Notes: generated by a model not told the origin, from the sequence alone. A stretch of 64,000 nt of DNA from Saprospiraceae bacterium (GCA_020437105.1 JAGQWR010000002.1:1-64000), one strand, 5' to 3'; shown: positions 7,327 to 16,796, counted from the first letter of the stretch. Translations and numbers: made by a program.

Positions 7327-9336
7327 TTATCGAACCAGTTGCACTTTTTTAGTGATCAGTTTATCACCAGCGCGCAGATGTACGAAATATACACCAGGAG
7401 CCAGATCAGCACCGTCAAAAGTCAGTACCGGGTTTCCGTATAGTTGACCGTAGTTGCGGCTTGCAACAGTTGAACCTACACTATTTACAAGAATCATTTC
7501 CACCTCCACAGTTTCTGAAAGTGCTAAACGAATATTCAATTCATTTGTAAATGGATTCGGGAAAACCTCAGCCATATGGTTTGCGAAAGCATTGTTTACA
7601 GAGGTTGTAGATCCTTCAATACCTGTTTCCAATGCATTGTCAACTTCACCATTTGGCATAATAAACATGCTAACAATTTCGATATTGTTTACGTTAACCT
7701 CGGCAGGGATCACGTAAGAATACGTGTACTCATAAGTTTCGCCAGTTGTACCGGTGCCTGGAAGACTTCCGGCAGTACCCTGGTATCCACCCAGAATGGC
7801 GCGACCAACTTCATTGTATGTCATCTGAGCTGCCGGAATAGTACCTGGCAGGTTCTCATAGCCACCCATTGGGCCTGCACCACCACCGGAGTAATAGTTT
7901 GCCTGGTTGTAGCCAGAACCTGTACCTGTTACACCATTTTCGATGATGACTACATTCAGGCGATTGTCGCCGCTGAAATCACTAAGGGCCTCTGCCTGAA
8001 CAGTGATCGTGAGCTCGCCACTGGTTTCATTAAATTCTACCACATTAGCCAGACGTGCCAATGGAGCTTCTGTAACACGGGGTAAAAGATAGCTTTCAAT
8101 CTGTGATGGATCAATGATAAGATCACGTTCTACAGCTACACTTGGGAATCCGGAGAACCCAGGCAGGCTGGTCATGCCATTATCATATTCTGTAATCGTC
8201 ATAGGGTCGCCATTGTGTACAGCAACACCTACAAAATGATCCGGGTAAGTATTAGACATAGAGTCCATGAATACAGCACCACGTGGGCACCAGCCACACC
8301 AGGTGCCGGTAGCCTCTTCGATCAATACACCTTTGTAAGGTGCAGGTGTATAACCTGTAATGGGTTTGCTGGAAGAATCGTTGGCATCATTCATGTCTGT
8401 TTCACCGTTTGGATTTGAAACAGTAACAGTAACAACCTGCGCACCATCCAGGATGCTGTACAAATCAGACATCACAAAATCGGCAGACTCCAAAGAAGCC
8501 AGGTTCAAACCAGACAATGTTTCGGTTCCGCTATTGGTACCGTCGCTCCAGGTCAGATCTACAGAATTAATGGTATTTACACCTGTATTTTTGACAGTAC
8601 CGGCGATTTTAAGCTCCTGACCTGTAAGGCCGGCGCTACGCATATTTAAGCCAGACATTGCCGCATCCCAATCAGGAAGCATAGGCGGGTTGTGCTCAAA
8701 GCTGATGTCATCTACATAGGTATGGGCTGTTCCGCCTGACCAGACCGGGAAAAGATCCAGCATAGACAGTGAGTTTACCGGGTTGTTGAAGCTCGCAATC
8801 AGGTCGCCGTTGACGAAGCAGTTCCAGGAATTAGCAGTCAAATCAATATTGAAATTGATATTAAACCACTCATCTTGTGGAACAACACCATCTCCGTAGG
8901 TACCACTGGTATTGCTTAGAACTAAACCTCCGGAACCATCGATGTAAACCTCCAATGCCCAGGTAGTACCAATAGGCTCCACTGCCTGGAAATTAAAGTA
9001 ACCACCAGTACCACTTTGAACATACATCATCATGTCGAATGTAAATGTACCTTCTGTGTGAACCCCTCCGAAGGGAAGAACCACGTCTGCCGGGCCACCA
9101 CCGGTAGTCTCACTAAATAATTTGAGCGAGTTGTTACCGCTGAACGCCTGCTCACTGGAAACCGGTGCGTCATCTGCTGTACCGCCACCACCCCAGGTAG
9201 TCCAGGTTGTAGATGTTTGGGCAATTAAGTCTCCAGGAGTGTAAGACTCAAAATCGTCGGAAAATGAAGTTTGTGCCAATAGCCCCCAACTTGCTGTGGC
9301 TATTGCAATTGCTACTAATAGTAAGCGTCTTTTCAT
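7327..9336 (-). CDS. T9SS type A sorting domain protein with Omp28-like thioredoxin-fold domain
   Basis: The 669-residue protein has a signal peptide ending near LLAQ, an N-terminal region resembling a concanavalin/LamG-like fold (about 25-215), a CARDB/Ig-like segment around 220-320, and an Omp28-related domain that begins GVLIEEATGTWCGWCPRG, with a thioredoxin-type CxxC. The last about 75 residues (from FPNPFTNELNIRL to KKVQLVR) form a T9SS type A sorting domain, so the mature protein should be secreted across the outer membrane and attached or released. Redox activity is plausible from the CxxC but untested. It is transcribed alone, with a terminator after it. Confidence 0.9.
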   Translation of the reverse strand: MKRRLLLVAIAIATASWGLLAQTSFSDDFESYTPGDLIAQTSTTWTTWGGGGTADDAPVSSEQAFSGNNSLKLFSETTGGGPADVVLPFGGVHTEGTFTFDMMMYVQSGTGGYFNFQAVEPIGTTWALEVYIDGSGGLVLSNTSGTYGDGVVPQDEWFNINFNIDLTANSWNCFVNGDLIASFNNPVNSLSMLDLFPVWSGGTAHTYVDDISFEHNPPMLPDWDAAMSGLNMRSAGLTGQELKIAGTVKNTGVNTINSVDLTWSDGTNSGTETLSGLNLASLESADFVMSDLYSILDGAQVVTVTVSNPNGETDMNDANDSSSKPITGYTPAPYKGVLIEEATGTWCGWCPRGAVFMDSMSNTYPDHFVGVAVHNGDPMTITEYDNGMTSLPGFSGFPSVAVERDLIIDPSQIESYLLPRVTEAPLARLANVVEFNETSGELTITVQAEALSDFSGDNRLNVVIIENGVTGTGSGYNQANYYSGGGAGPMGGYENLPGTIPAAQMTYNEVGRAILGGYQGTAGSLPGTGTTGETYEYTYSYVIPAEVNVNNIEIVSMFIMPNGEVDNALETGIEGSTTSVNNAFANHMAEVFPNPFTNELNIRLALSETVEVEMILVNSVGSTVASRNYGQLYGNPVLTFDGADLAPGVYFVHLRAGDKLITKKVQLVR

Positions 9337-9466
9337 AATGCGTACATTTTTGTTATCGATGGAAAATTAAATAGTCGATTAAGGTACGCAAAATGCTAAA
9401 ATAACTACACTTTATGGGGTAAAGTGTCGGGTAATTGCGTGTGATGCTGCTGCCTGTTTAGCAAAA

Positions 9467-9495
9467 GAAAAAAGGCCTGCGTGGTGCAGACCTTT
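9467..9495 (-). terminator. Terminator of pckA
   Basis: Minus-strand hairpin with arms at 9471-9480 and 9486-9495 (AAAGG...GCAG / CTGC...CCTTT, one mismatch), followed by a T-rich run. It lies 27 bases downstream of the pckA stop. Confidence 0.7.
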
Positions 9496-9521
9496 TATAA
9501 ATAGCTGTATTTCAGTATTTT

Positions 9522-11135
9522 CTAAATGTTTTGCGGGATGACAGGCGCAGCTTTCAACATTTCCGGTGTTGCCTGATCTGCAAATTTGGAAAAATTCTTT
9601 TCGAAAGCAATTGCCAGGCTTTTTGTTTTGGCATCGTAGGCATCCTTGTTGGCCCAGGTATTCCGTGGATTCAATAATTCATCAGGTACACCCGGACAAG
9701 CAGTTGGAATTTTCAGACCAAAAATATCCATGTTCTCAAATGGTACTTTCATCAGTTGCCCGTCAAGTGCAGCATGGATCATAGCCCGGGTATAGCGCAG
9801 TTTCATCCGGGTTCCTTCCCCGTATCCGCCACCGGTCCAGCCGGTATTGACCAGCCAGATATTTACCTGATGCTCCTGTATTTTTTTTCCTAACATGTCG
9901 GCATAAGCCGTTGGATGCAATGGCATAAAAGGGGCTCCGAAACAGGCAGAAAAGGTTGCTTCCGGCTCGGTGATGCCCTCCTCTGTTCCTGCGACCTTTG
10001 CGGTGTAGCCTGAAATGAAGTGGTACATAGCCTGACTCGGATTCAATTTAGAAATAGGAGGCAGTACTCCAAAAGCATCGCAGGTCAGAAAGAAAATATT
10101 CTTCGGTAAACCTGCATACGATGGCACCAAAGCATTCGGAATAAAATGAATAGGATAAGAAACCCGGGTGTTTTCTGTCAGTTCGTCGTTTTCATAATCG
10201 GGCACACGGGTATCTTTGAAGAAGCGGATATTCTCCAGAATAGCACCATGCCTGATGGCACCATAAATTTCAGGCTCCGTTTCTGCTGAAAGATTAATTG
10301 TTTTGGCATAACAGCCCCCTTCAAAATTAAAGATGCCGTTTTCCGACCAACCGTGCTCGTCGTCTCCAATTAAGGCACGACTCGGATCCGCCGAAAGTGT
10401 CGTCTTCCCGGTACCGGAAAGGCCAAAGAAAACAGCTACGTCATCCGCTGCACCCACATTGGCAGAGCAATGCATAGACAGCACATTTTTTTCATGGGGC
10501 AATACAAAGTTTAGCACAGAGAAAATCCCTTTCTTGATTTCACCGGTATAGCCGGTACCTCCGATCAGTATCTCTTTCGCAGAAAAATTGATAATGGCAA
10601 AATTGGCCGCACGCGTGCCATCTATGGCGGGATCTGCTTCAAAACCAGGTGCACAAAGAATGCTCCACTCCGCTTCAAAGGAAGCGATTTCAGCTGGTCC
10701 CGGACGCAGGAACATATTATAGGCAAACAAATTGCTCCATGGATATTCGGATACCAGGCGCAAATTCATGCGGTATTCGGGATCTGCGCAAGCGTATGCA
10801 TCTCGAATAAAAACTTCTTTTTCTTTAAAATAGTCCAGAATCTTTGTCCGGAGGGACGCGTAATTTTCCGGCTCAAAAGAAATGTTTATTGCATTCCAAT
10901 CGACCGCATTCGCAGTTTTAGCATCCTTTACGATAAATCGATCTTTGGGGGAACGCCCTGTGAATTTTCCTGTTTCGACGACTAATGCACCCGTGTCAGA
11001 TAATACGCCCATGTTTCGGCAGATGGTCTGCTCCATTAACATCTCTGGGCTTTGGTTCCAATAGGCTGCACGTACATCTTCTAATCCCAGGTCCAACAAT
11101 GTGACCTGTGGATTTTTCAATCCGGTTTCCTTCAT
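9522..11135 (-). CDS. pckA: Phosphoenolpyruvate carboxykinase (ATP)
   Basis: The 537-residue enzyme converts oxaloacetate and ATP to phosphoenolpyruvate, CO2 and ADP, a first step of gluconeogenesis in the cytoplasm. Diagnostic segments include GKFTGRSPKDRF near the N-terminus, the P-loop FGLSGTGKTTLSADP (kinase-1a), LIGDDEHGW (kinase-2/metal site), FEGGCYAKTINL and NTGWTGGGYGEGTRMKL. Length is typical of the ATP-dependent class. The gene stands alone with its own promoter and terminator, as is common for this catabolically regulated enzyme. Confidence 0.97.
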   Translation of the reverse strand: MKETGLKNPQVTLLDLGLEDVRAAYWNQSPEMLMEQTICRNMGVLSDTGALVVETGKFTGRSPKDRFIVKDAKTANAVDWNAINISFEPENYASLRTKILDYFKEKEVFIRDAYACADPEYRMNLRLVSEYPWSNLFAYNMFLRPGPAEIASFEAEWSILCAPGFEADPAIDGTRAANFAIINFSAKEILIGGTGYTGEIKKGIFSVLNFVLPHEKNVLSMHCSANVGAADDVAVFFGLSGTGKTTLSADPSRALIGDDEHGWSENGIFNFEGGCYAKTINLSAETEPEIYGAIRHGAILENIRFFKDTRVPDYENDELTENTRVSYPIHFIPNALVPSYAGLPKNIFFLTCDAFGVLPPISKLNPSQAMYHFISGYTAKVAGTEEGITEPEATFSACFGAPFMPLHPTAYADMLGKKIQEHQVNIWLVNTGWTGGGYGEGTRMKLRYTRAMIHAALDGQLMKVPFENMDIFGLKIPTACPGVPDELLNPRNTWANKDAYDAKTKSLAIAFEKNFSKFADQATPEMLKAAPVIPQNI

Positions 11136-11200
11136 GGTTAGGGCAAAATTTTGAGCTTTCGAGAAAAGGGCTAGTTCCCGAAAACCGGTTAATGATTATG

Positions 11201-11231
11201 CAAAAATAAGGAAGATGCCCATACGGCAAAA
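11201..11231 (-). promoter_or_regulatory. Promoter of pckA
   Basis: On the minus strand a -33-like TTTTG (11227-11231) is followed after 18 bases by TATTTTTG (11201-11208), a match to the Bacteroidota TTTG-N19-TAnnTTTG consensus. The predicted leader is about 60 bases. A second TAnnTTTG match overlaps the -33 element (11227-11234). Confidence 0.65.
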
Positions 11232-11293
11232 GTAATTCGCTAAGAAGTATTACTTAATGTTGATAATCATTACTTGTAGATGATTAAAAATGG

Positions 11294-12463
11294 CTACACT
11301 TTTTTCAATTCAATAGAAAAGGTAGTTGCTACATTCGGTTCAGACCGCTTGACAAATATTTTACCGGTATGATACGATTCTATGATACGCTTTGCCAGGG
11401 ACAGTCCTAATCCCCAGCCTCTTTTCTTAGTGGTGAAACCAGGCCGGAAAACAGTTTTGAATCGACCCGAAGGGATGCCTTTACCTGTATCAGTAATGTC
11501 TATAATCACCTGATTGTTTTCTTCACTAACCTCTGCAATAATATCGCCACTGCCTTCCATCGCATCCAGGGCATTGCGCAATAAGTTTTCGACCACCCAA
11601 TCAAATAAAGGCGGATTGATCTCAATGTACAACGGGGCATGAATACCTACTTCCGGAAAATGAAAATTGACTTTCCGCGGGGCCCGGATTTCCATATAGG
11701 CCCGGCATTTTTCCAATTCCTCATAGACATCAATACGCTTTAACTCGGGCGTGGACCCAATTTTGCTAAAGCGATCGGCAATAAGATCCAGCCGAAGGAC
11801 ATCATTCGATAATTCGCTGACAATCTCCTGTATCTCTTCATCTTCAGCCCGGATAGATTTCAAATGTTCGATCCAGCCGATAATTGCCGAGATCGGAGTG
11901 CCCAACTGGTGTGCGGTTTCTTTGGCCATGCCTACCCAAACCTGGTTTTGCTCCGACCGCCGGGCGGTGCTGAACGCCAAATATCCGGACAGGATGAAAG
12001 CACTTATTAATATGAGTTGAATAAGTGGAAAGTATTGCAACATGGTCAACAAACTCGATTGTTTGAAATAAACCTTTTGTGCAAAACCTTCTACCGGCTC
12101 TATGCCAGCTGTTTTAAGCCGTTCAATTTCCTGGTTGAGAAAAACAGTGTTGGTGTCCCGGTTTGGACCAAAATTGAAGGCATCAACGATTGTTCCTGTT
12201 TCACTAACCAGGATAACAGGAATAGTAGTATTGGCTTTTAAAATTTCTGTTTGCAGGGTAAAATCACCGCAATCCAAACAATCATCGCTTACGGGGCGGC
12301 TTACTGATTCTAATGCCATCAACCAATGCTGTACTTTTTTCCGTTCCTCATTTGCCAGCTTCCCGGTCAGGTAGTTGGTATAAAACACGGAAATCAACAC
12401 GATTATAATGCCGGCAATTGCCAGGTACCATTTCCAACGTGATTTTCGACTGTAGATATCCAT
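11294..12463 (-). CDS. Membrane sensor histidine kinase (orphan)
   Basis: The 389-residue protein has a membrane helix at about 12-33, a periplasmic sensor of about 110 residues, a second helix near 146-167, then a cytoplasmic kinase core. The phosphoacceptor H185 sits in AKETAHQLGTPIS, the N box is NLLRNALDAM, and the G boxes are DTGKGIP and GWGLGLSLAKRI. The sensor contains a CLDC pair (C62, C65) that could bind a metal or form a disulphide. No response regulator lies next to it, so its partner is elsewhere. The kinase assignment is strong, the signal is unknown. Confidence 0.92.
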   Translation of the reverse strand: MDIYSRKSRWKWYLAIAGIIIVLISVFYTNYLTGKLANEERKKVQHWLMALESVSRPVSDDCLDCGDFTLQTEILKANTTIPVILVSETGTIVDAFNFGPNRDTNTVFLNQEIERLKTAGIEPVEGFAQKVYFKQSSLLTMLQYFPLIQLILISAFILSGYLAFSTARRSEQNQVWVGMAKETAHQLGTPISAIIGWIEHLKSIRAEDEEIQEIVSELSNDVLRLDLIADRFSKIGSTPELKRIDVYEELEKCRAYMEIRAPRKVNFHFPEVGIHAPLYIEINPPLFDWVVENLLRNALDAMEGSGDIIAEVSEENNQVIIDITDTGKGIPSGRFKTVFRPGFTTKKRGWGLGLSLAKRIIESYHTGKIFVKRSEPNVATTFSIELKKV

Positions 12464-12474
12464 TTAGTGGGTTA

Positions 12475-12535
12475 GTGATCCAGTGCCCCGATAACTATCG
12501 GGGGTGGTCCTGTGATCCAGTGAGTTAGTGAGTTT
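12475..12535. repeat. REP-like palindromic element, copy 1
   Basis: An 18-base near-palindrome, CCCCGATAACTATCGGGG (12486-12503), is flanked by 11-base direct repeats GTGATCCAGTG (12475-12485 and 12512-12522), with a related 11-mer GTGGTCCTGTG between (12504-12514, overlapping the next unit). The same palindrome and 11-mers recur in opposite orientation at 22801-22840. It sits in the non-coding gap between the histidine kinase and ugd. Confidence 0.75.
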
Positions 12536-12668
12536 CATTCAAAATTCAAAATTAAGACTTCAGAATTCGAAAGTTACAATTCAAACGCGTAAAACGGGAG
12601 CGCAGTGAACTCGCATTCGAAATTAATCAATGGGAAGCGTAACTTTACGCGCCAAATTGTAAATAAAT

Positions 12669-13991
12669 ATGAATATAACAGTAATTGGAACAGGATACGT
12701 CGGATTAGTAACAGGAACCTGTTTTGCCGAAATTGGAAACCAGGTTACCTGTGTGGATATTGACGCACAAAAAGTCGTCAAAATGCAGGAAGGCGAAGTG
12801 CCGATCTACGAACCCGGTCTGGAGCTTTTGTTTGAACGGAACACCCGACAGGGCCGATTGCATTTCACCACAGATCTGGAAGCCGCCATTCGGGATGCAG
12901 CGATTATATTTCTGGCACTGCCTACACCTCCCGGTGAAAATGGGTCGGCAGACCTGTCCTATGTACTCGGAGTAGCCGACCAATTATCCAAAATCATTAA
13001 AGATTACAAGATCGTAATTGATAAGAGTACGGTGCCTGTAGGAACGGGCGAACTCGTCCATGCCCGGCTTGCTGCAAACTTGTCTGAAGATTTGTTTGAT
13101 GTAGTCTCTAATCCGGAGTTCCTTCGGGAAGGCGTCGCTGTAGATGATTTCATGAAACCCGACCGGGTCGTGATTGGTACTGGTTCGGAGAAGGCCCGGA
13201 AGATCATGGAACAATTGTATAAACCCTTTGTCCGCCAGGGGAACCCCATAATTTTCATGGATGTGCGGTCTGCGGAGATGACCAAATATGCAGCCAATGC
13301 TTATCTGGCTACCCGAATTACTTTTATGAATGAGATTGCCAACCTCTGCGAACGCCTGGGCGCAGATGTGGATATGGTACGCCGGGGTATGGGAAGCGAT
13401 AGCCGAATCGGTAAGCGCTTCCTCTTTCCGGGAGTCGGATTTGGCGGCAGCTGTTTCCCGAAAGATGTGCAGGCACTGGCCATGATGTCTGATGACGCAG
13501 ATTATCATTTTAAGATTCTCCACTCCGTTCTGGAGGTTAACAATGTTCAACGTTGTTTGCTCTATGAAAAAGTTTCGGCTTACTTTGAAGGAGATCTGAA
13601 AGGGAAAACCATTGCACTCTGGGGATTGGCGTTTAAACCGAATACAGATGATATTCGGGAGGCACCGGCACTTTATACGATTGATAAATTGTTGGCCGCT
13701 GGTGCGCATGTCCGGGCATTTGACCCGGAAGCCACCGAGAATGTTGGAGCTATATATGGCGATCAGATCACCTTGGTAAATGAAGCATACGAAGCACTAT
13801 TAGGTGCGGATGCTTTATTGATCCTGACAGAATGGGGTGTGTTCCGTCAGCCTAGTTTCAGCGTTATGAAGGAGTTGTTGAAACAGCCGTTGATTTTTGA
13901 TGGCCGCAATTTATACGATCTGGACCTGATGGAAGAGCAGGGATTTCGGTATGCGAGTATCGGACGAAAAGTCGTAGAACCAACGAATTAA
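12669..13991 (+). CDS. ugd: UDP-glucose 6-dehydrogenase
   Basis: The 440-residue enzyme oxidises UDP-glucose to UDP-glucuronate with two NAD+, feeding exopolysaccharide or lipopolysaccharide synthesis. It starts MNITVIGTGYVGLVTGTCFAE, the family's Rossmann motif, and shows DKSTVPVGTG, NPEFLREGVAV, the catalytic cysteine in GFGGSCFPKD, and ALWGLAFKPNTDDIREAP. Length is usual. Sequence upstream includes a TAACTTTA box that could be its promoter. It is not clustered with glycosyltransferases in this window. Confidence 0.96.
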   Translation: MNITVIGTGYVGLVTGTCFAEIGNQVTCVDIDAQKVVKMQEGEVPIYEPGLELLFERNTRQGRLHFTTDLEAAIRDAAIIFLALPTPPGENGSADLSYVLGVADQLSKIIKDYKIVIDKSTVPVGTGELVHARLAANLSEDLFDVVSNPEFLREGVAVDDFMKPDRVVIGTGSEKARKIMEQLYKPFVRQGNPIIFMDVRSAEMTKYAANAYLATRITFMNEIANLCERLGADVDMVRRGMGSDSRIGKRFLFPGVGFGGSCFPKDVQALAMMSDDADYHFKILHSVLEVNNVQRCLLYEKVSAYFEGDLKGKTIALWGLAFKPNTDDIREAPALYTIDKLLAAGAHVRAFDPEATENVGAIYGDQITLVNEAYEALLGADALLILTEWGVFRQPSFSVMKELLKQPLIFDGRNLYDLDLMEEQGFRYASIGRKVVEPTN

Positions 13992-14076
13992 TAATATTTA
14001 ACCGGATAATGGAGGCCGTTCTTTGGCGTTATACCCTTGATTTTTTGACGGCCAGATTCGAAAAATAGTTTTAAAG

Positions 14077-14694
14077 ATGAAAAGCCCTTTGTTTTTATGC
14101 TTCTTCGGTTTGCTCTTTTTTGCCTGCAACGAACCGCTCGATGAGGTGGAAGTGAAGGATGACTCCGGTCAGGTAATAGAACGATTTACTGTTCTTAAAG
14201 GCACCTTTACCCGGGATGGCAGGTACCAGGCCTTTTATCCTTCCGGCGAATTAATGGAAGAGGCCTATTATGCCAATGACACCCTCAACGGCCTGCGCCG
14301 GATGTTTTATGAAAATGGAACTGTACAAATTGAGGAACATTACGAAATGGGTAAATTCATTGGCTCCTTCAAGGCATACCACGCCAATGGTAAACTGGAA
14401 TTAGCAGGCGAGTATATCAATAATGCCATGGAGGGCGAATGGCGTGGCTATTACGATAATGGCCAGCTTCGCGAAGTCGTCCTTTTTTCCGGCAATCAGG
14501 AAAACGGCCCATTCGTAGAGTACTACGACAATGGGAATGTAAAAGCTGAAGGAACATACCTTAATGGAGATACCGAGCAGGGGCTGCTACAGGAATACAA
14601 TGAGGAAGGTGTGTTGGTACGGAAAGCCGAATGCGACAATGGAGCCTGCAAAACGATCTGGACACTGGAATCAGGTGACGTGCAATCAAACTAA
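14077..14694 (+). CDS. Lipoprotein with YwqK/MORN-type repeats
   Basis: The 205-residue product has a lipoprotein signal with lipobox FFAC (Cys about 17). The body consists of about six repeats of the form F/Y-x-x-G-x-L/V-x-x-E-x-x-Y-x-x-G-x-x-x-G, such as YPSGELMEEAYY, YENGTVQIEEHY, YDNGQLREVVLF and YDNGNVKAEGTY. These match the MORN-variant repeats found in the YwqK family, sometimes labelled antitoxin, though no toxin partner is visible. The gene ends four bases before porQ, so the two are probably co-transcribed, and it likely sits at the inner face of the outer membrane. Confidence 0.8.
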   Translation: MKSPLFLCFFGLLFFACNEPLDEVEVKDDSGQVIERFTVLKGTFTRDGRYQAFYPSGELMEEAYYANDTLNGLRRMFYENGTVQIEEHYEMGKFIGSFKAYHANGKLELAGEYINNAMEGEWRGYYDNGQLREVVLFSGNQENGPFVEYYDNGNVKAEGTYLNGDTEQGLLQEYNEEGVLVRKAECDNGACKTIWTLESGDVQSN

Positions 14695-14698
14695 AAAA

Positions 14699-15757
14699 AT
14701 GAAGAACGCTTTACTACTGCTTACTTTCTTACTGTCTGGTGGCCAACTCCTTGCACAAATTGGGGGTGATGCCGTTTATCAGTTTTTGGAATTGCCTCAA
14801 TCGGCTCGGGTTAGTGCACTTGGCGGTGTGCTGATCACCGTGCTCGATGATGATGTCAGCCTGGCCATGTCTAATCCCGCTGTCGCGAATGCCGGGATGC
14901 ATCAACAATTATCCTTCAATCATAATTTTCACCTGGGGGGTATCCAAAATGGTTATGCAGCTTTTGGCTGGTATGTACCTAAATGGGATGCGACCCTGCA
15001 CGGTGGCATGCAATATGTAGCCTATGGCACCTTTGATGAAACAGATGTTTATGGCGATGTGATCGGTGAGTTTAAAGCAGCTGATTACGCCCTTACAATC
15101 GGCGCCGGAAAAAGTGTTTACGAACGCTTGTCTGTTGGTGCGAATATCCGAGTAATCAATTCCCAATATGCCAATTATGATTCCTGGGGACTCGGCTTTG
15201 ATATGGCCGCTATTTTTCATGATACGGCCAGCCGAATCAATGTCTCCCTGGTTGCCCGAAATGCCGGTTGGCAATTGAATACCTATACTGCTGATAACAG
15301 AGAACCTATGCCATTTGATCTTCAATTAGGCATATCCAAGCAGTTGGCCCACCTGCCTTTTCGCTTTTCAGTTGTTTATCATCACCTGGATCAATGGAAT
15401 ATCCTCTATGATGATCCTAATCAGGTAGAAGACTTTTTGTTTTTTGGGGAGGAGCCTACAAAATCCGGCAACCCGGCTATCGACAACTTATTTAGGCATT
15501 TTATTTTCTCCGGAGAATTTTTGCTGGGCGCGAAAGAAAATCTGCACCTGCGCGTAGGCTATGACCACCAACGTAAAAAAGAATTGAGCGTCAACAATTA
15601 TCGCTCCCTCGCAGGCTTTTCACTCGGCCTTGGCATGAAAATCAGCAAATTTCGGATTGATTACGGACATGCCTTCTACCACCTGGCCGGAGGCATTAAT
15701 CATGTAAGTATTTCAACAAATTTGCGGGCTTTCGGTACAAAACGGATTCTGGAGTAG
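14699..15757 (+). CDS. porQ: Type IX secretion system protein PorQ
   Basis: From the ATG at 14699 the product is 352 residues with a signal peptide ending LLAQ. The segment VYQFLELPQSARVSALGGV is the PorQ hallmark; the rest alternates beta strands and turns as expected for an outer-membrane barrel, ending in HVSISTNLRAFG. PorQ works with PorU, PorV and PorZ at the cell surface in processing and attaching T9SS cargo. The start is chosen over an upstream frame extension that overlaps the preceding gene and lacks a signal peptide. Only four bases separate it from the lipoprotein stop. Confidence 0.9.
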   Translation: MKNALLLLTFLLSGGQLLAQIGGDAVYQFLELPQSARVSALGGVLITVLDDDVSLAMSNPAVANAGMHQQLSFNHNFHLGGIQNGYAAFGWYVPKWDATLHGGMQYVAYGTFDETDVYGDVIGEFKAADYALTIGAGKSVYERLSVGANIRVINSQYANYDSWGLGFDMAAIFHDTASRINVSLVARNAGWQLNTYTADNREPMPFDLQLGISKQLAHLPFRFSVVYHHLDQWNILYDDPNQVEDFLFFGEEPTKSGNPAIDNLFRHFIFSGEFLLGAKENLHLRVGYDHQRKKELSVNNYRSLAGFSLGLGMKISKFRIDYGHAFYHLAGGINHVSISTNLRAFGTKRILE

Positions 15758-16259
15758 AAACGTCGGCTATTAGGCAATTCCCCTTTTTTTTAAATAGCGC
15801 GCTCCGACTCCTGTTTATTCCGGGTTGGTTTATTTTGAAACTATTTTGGGTTCAAAATCGTTGTTTTTTAGAAGAGTATTCGCAAAATAGTTTCAAATAA
15901 GCTGGCTGCCGGCTTACAAAGGGGTGTTTCTGACTGAAAATAAATCCCCGTTTTTACCACTTTCTATCCATAGGCTTCCGTTCTCTGGTTCTAAGCAACC
16001 ACCTATCTTTAAATCTTAGATGGAATTCTGGTATTTTTAGTGATACTCTTAGAATTTGTTCAAATTTTCATAACTGAGCGAAAGCAAGGGAGTGTAGTTT
16101 GCACATTGGATACCTTTTTATCCGGCTTTCGCCATTTTCAGGCAGCGAAAGTATTCTTTACTGTGTCTGTTTAATCGGATGCAGGTCTAAAGAAACCGGA
16201 AGGAACCTCTTTTTTATTGAAGCGGCGCCTGTTTAACTGATTTACAAACCAGCTTTTCA
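15758..16259. other. 502-base intergenic region upstream of the ECF sigma gene, with a 15-base inverted repeat
   Basis: No gene is supported here. The clearest structure is a perfect 15-base inverted repeat, TTTGAAACTATTTTG at 15835-15849 and CAAAATAGTTTCAAA at 15884-15898, with a 34-base spacer. The rest is low-complexity AT-rich sequence with two GCGAAAG words near 16079 and 16146. The size suggests a regulated leader for the sigma factor gene. Confidence 0.5.
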
Positions 16260-16796
16260 TTGAGCGAGCGAGAATTGATCCTGGGGTGCATCCGAGAAGA
16301 TCGGGACTGCCAATTGGAAGTTTTCCAGCGTTACAGCGGAAAAATGCTCTCGGTATGCTTACGGTACGCGCGTCATCAAATGGAAGCAGAAGATATCCTG
16401 CAGGATGCCTTCATAAAAGTGTTTGACAATCTGGAGAAATTTCAGCACAAAGGATCTTTTGAAGGATGGATCCGGCGTATTGTGGTCAATACTGCGCTGA
16501 AAAATTTTCAGAAAAGTTCGGTAAAGAATGAGCGAATCGGATTAGAGGACTACGAGGACCAGGCACTTGAACCCGAGGTGATTTCAAATATGGGTGAAAA
16601 GGAAATCCTGAAGCTGATTAGTCAATTACCGGATGGATACCGGCATGTGTTCAATTTATATGTTATTGAAGGATATAGTCATAAAGAAATTGGCGAGTTG
16701 CTTTCGATAGGAGAAAGTACTTCCAGATCCCAACTTGTTAAGGCTCGAAAAATCCTGAAAAACCAAATTCTAAAATTGCAAATGATCTTCTTATGA
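16260..16796 (+). CDS. ECF-type RNA polymerase sigma factor (RpoE family)
   Basis: The 178-residue protein has sigma region 2, with LEVFQRYSGKMLSVCLRYARHQMEAEDILQDAFIKVF split over about residues 20-57, and region 4 with LPDGYRHVFNLYVIEGYSHKEIGELLSIGESTSRSQLVKAR near 125-165. It should direct RNA polymerase to a set of envelope or stress genes. The only workable start is TTG at 16260, because a stop codon lies upstream in frame with no ATG or GTG between. Its stop overlaps the next gene's ATG (ATGA), so the pair is translationally coupled and probably works as sigma and regulator. Confidence 0.92.
   Translation: MSERELILGCIREDRDCQLEVFQRYSGKMLSVCLRYARHQMEAEDILQDAFIKVFDNLEKFQHKGSFEGWIRRIVVNTALKNFQKSSVKNERIGLEDYEDQALEPEVISNMGEKEILKLISQLPDGYRHVFNLYVIEGYSHKEIGELLSIGESTSRSQLVKARKILKNQILKLQMIFL

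Noticed and set aside
12984-13709. Long minus-strand frame over ugd
   Set aside because: The plus strand encodes an unambiguous UDP-glucose dehydrogenase.
14077-14694. Toxin-antitoxin locus suggested by the YwqK name
   Set aside because: No toxin gene is adjacent, and the protein is a lipoprotein, so the label is only a family name.
14564-14698. N-terminal extension of porQ
   Set aside because: It overlaps the preceding gene and lacks a signal peptide; ATG 14699 begins a good signal sequence.
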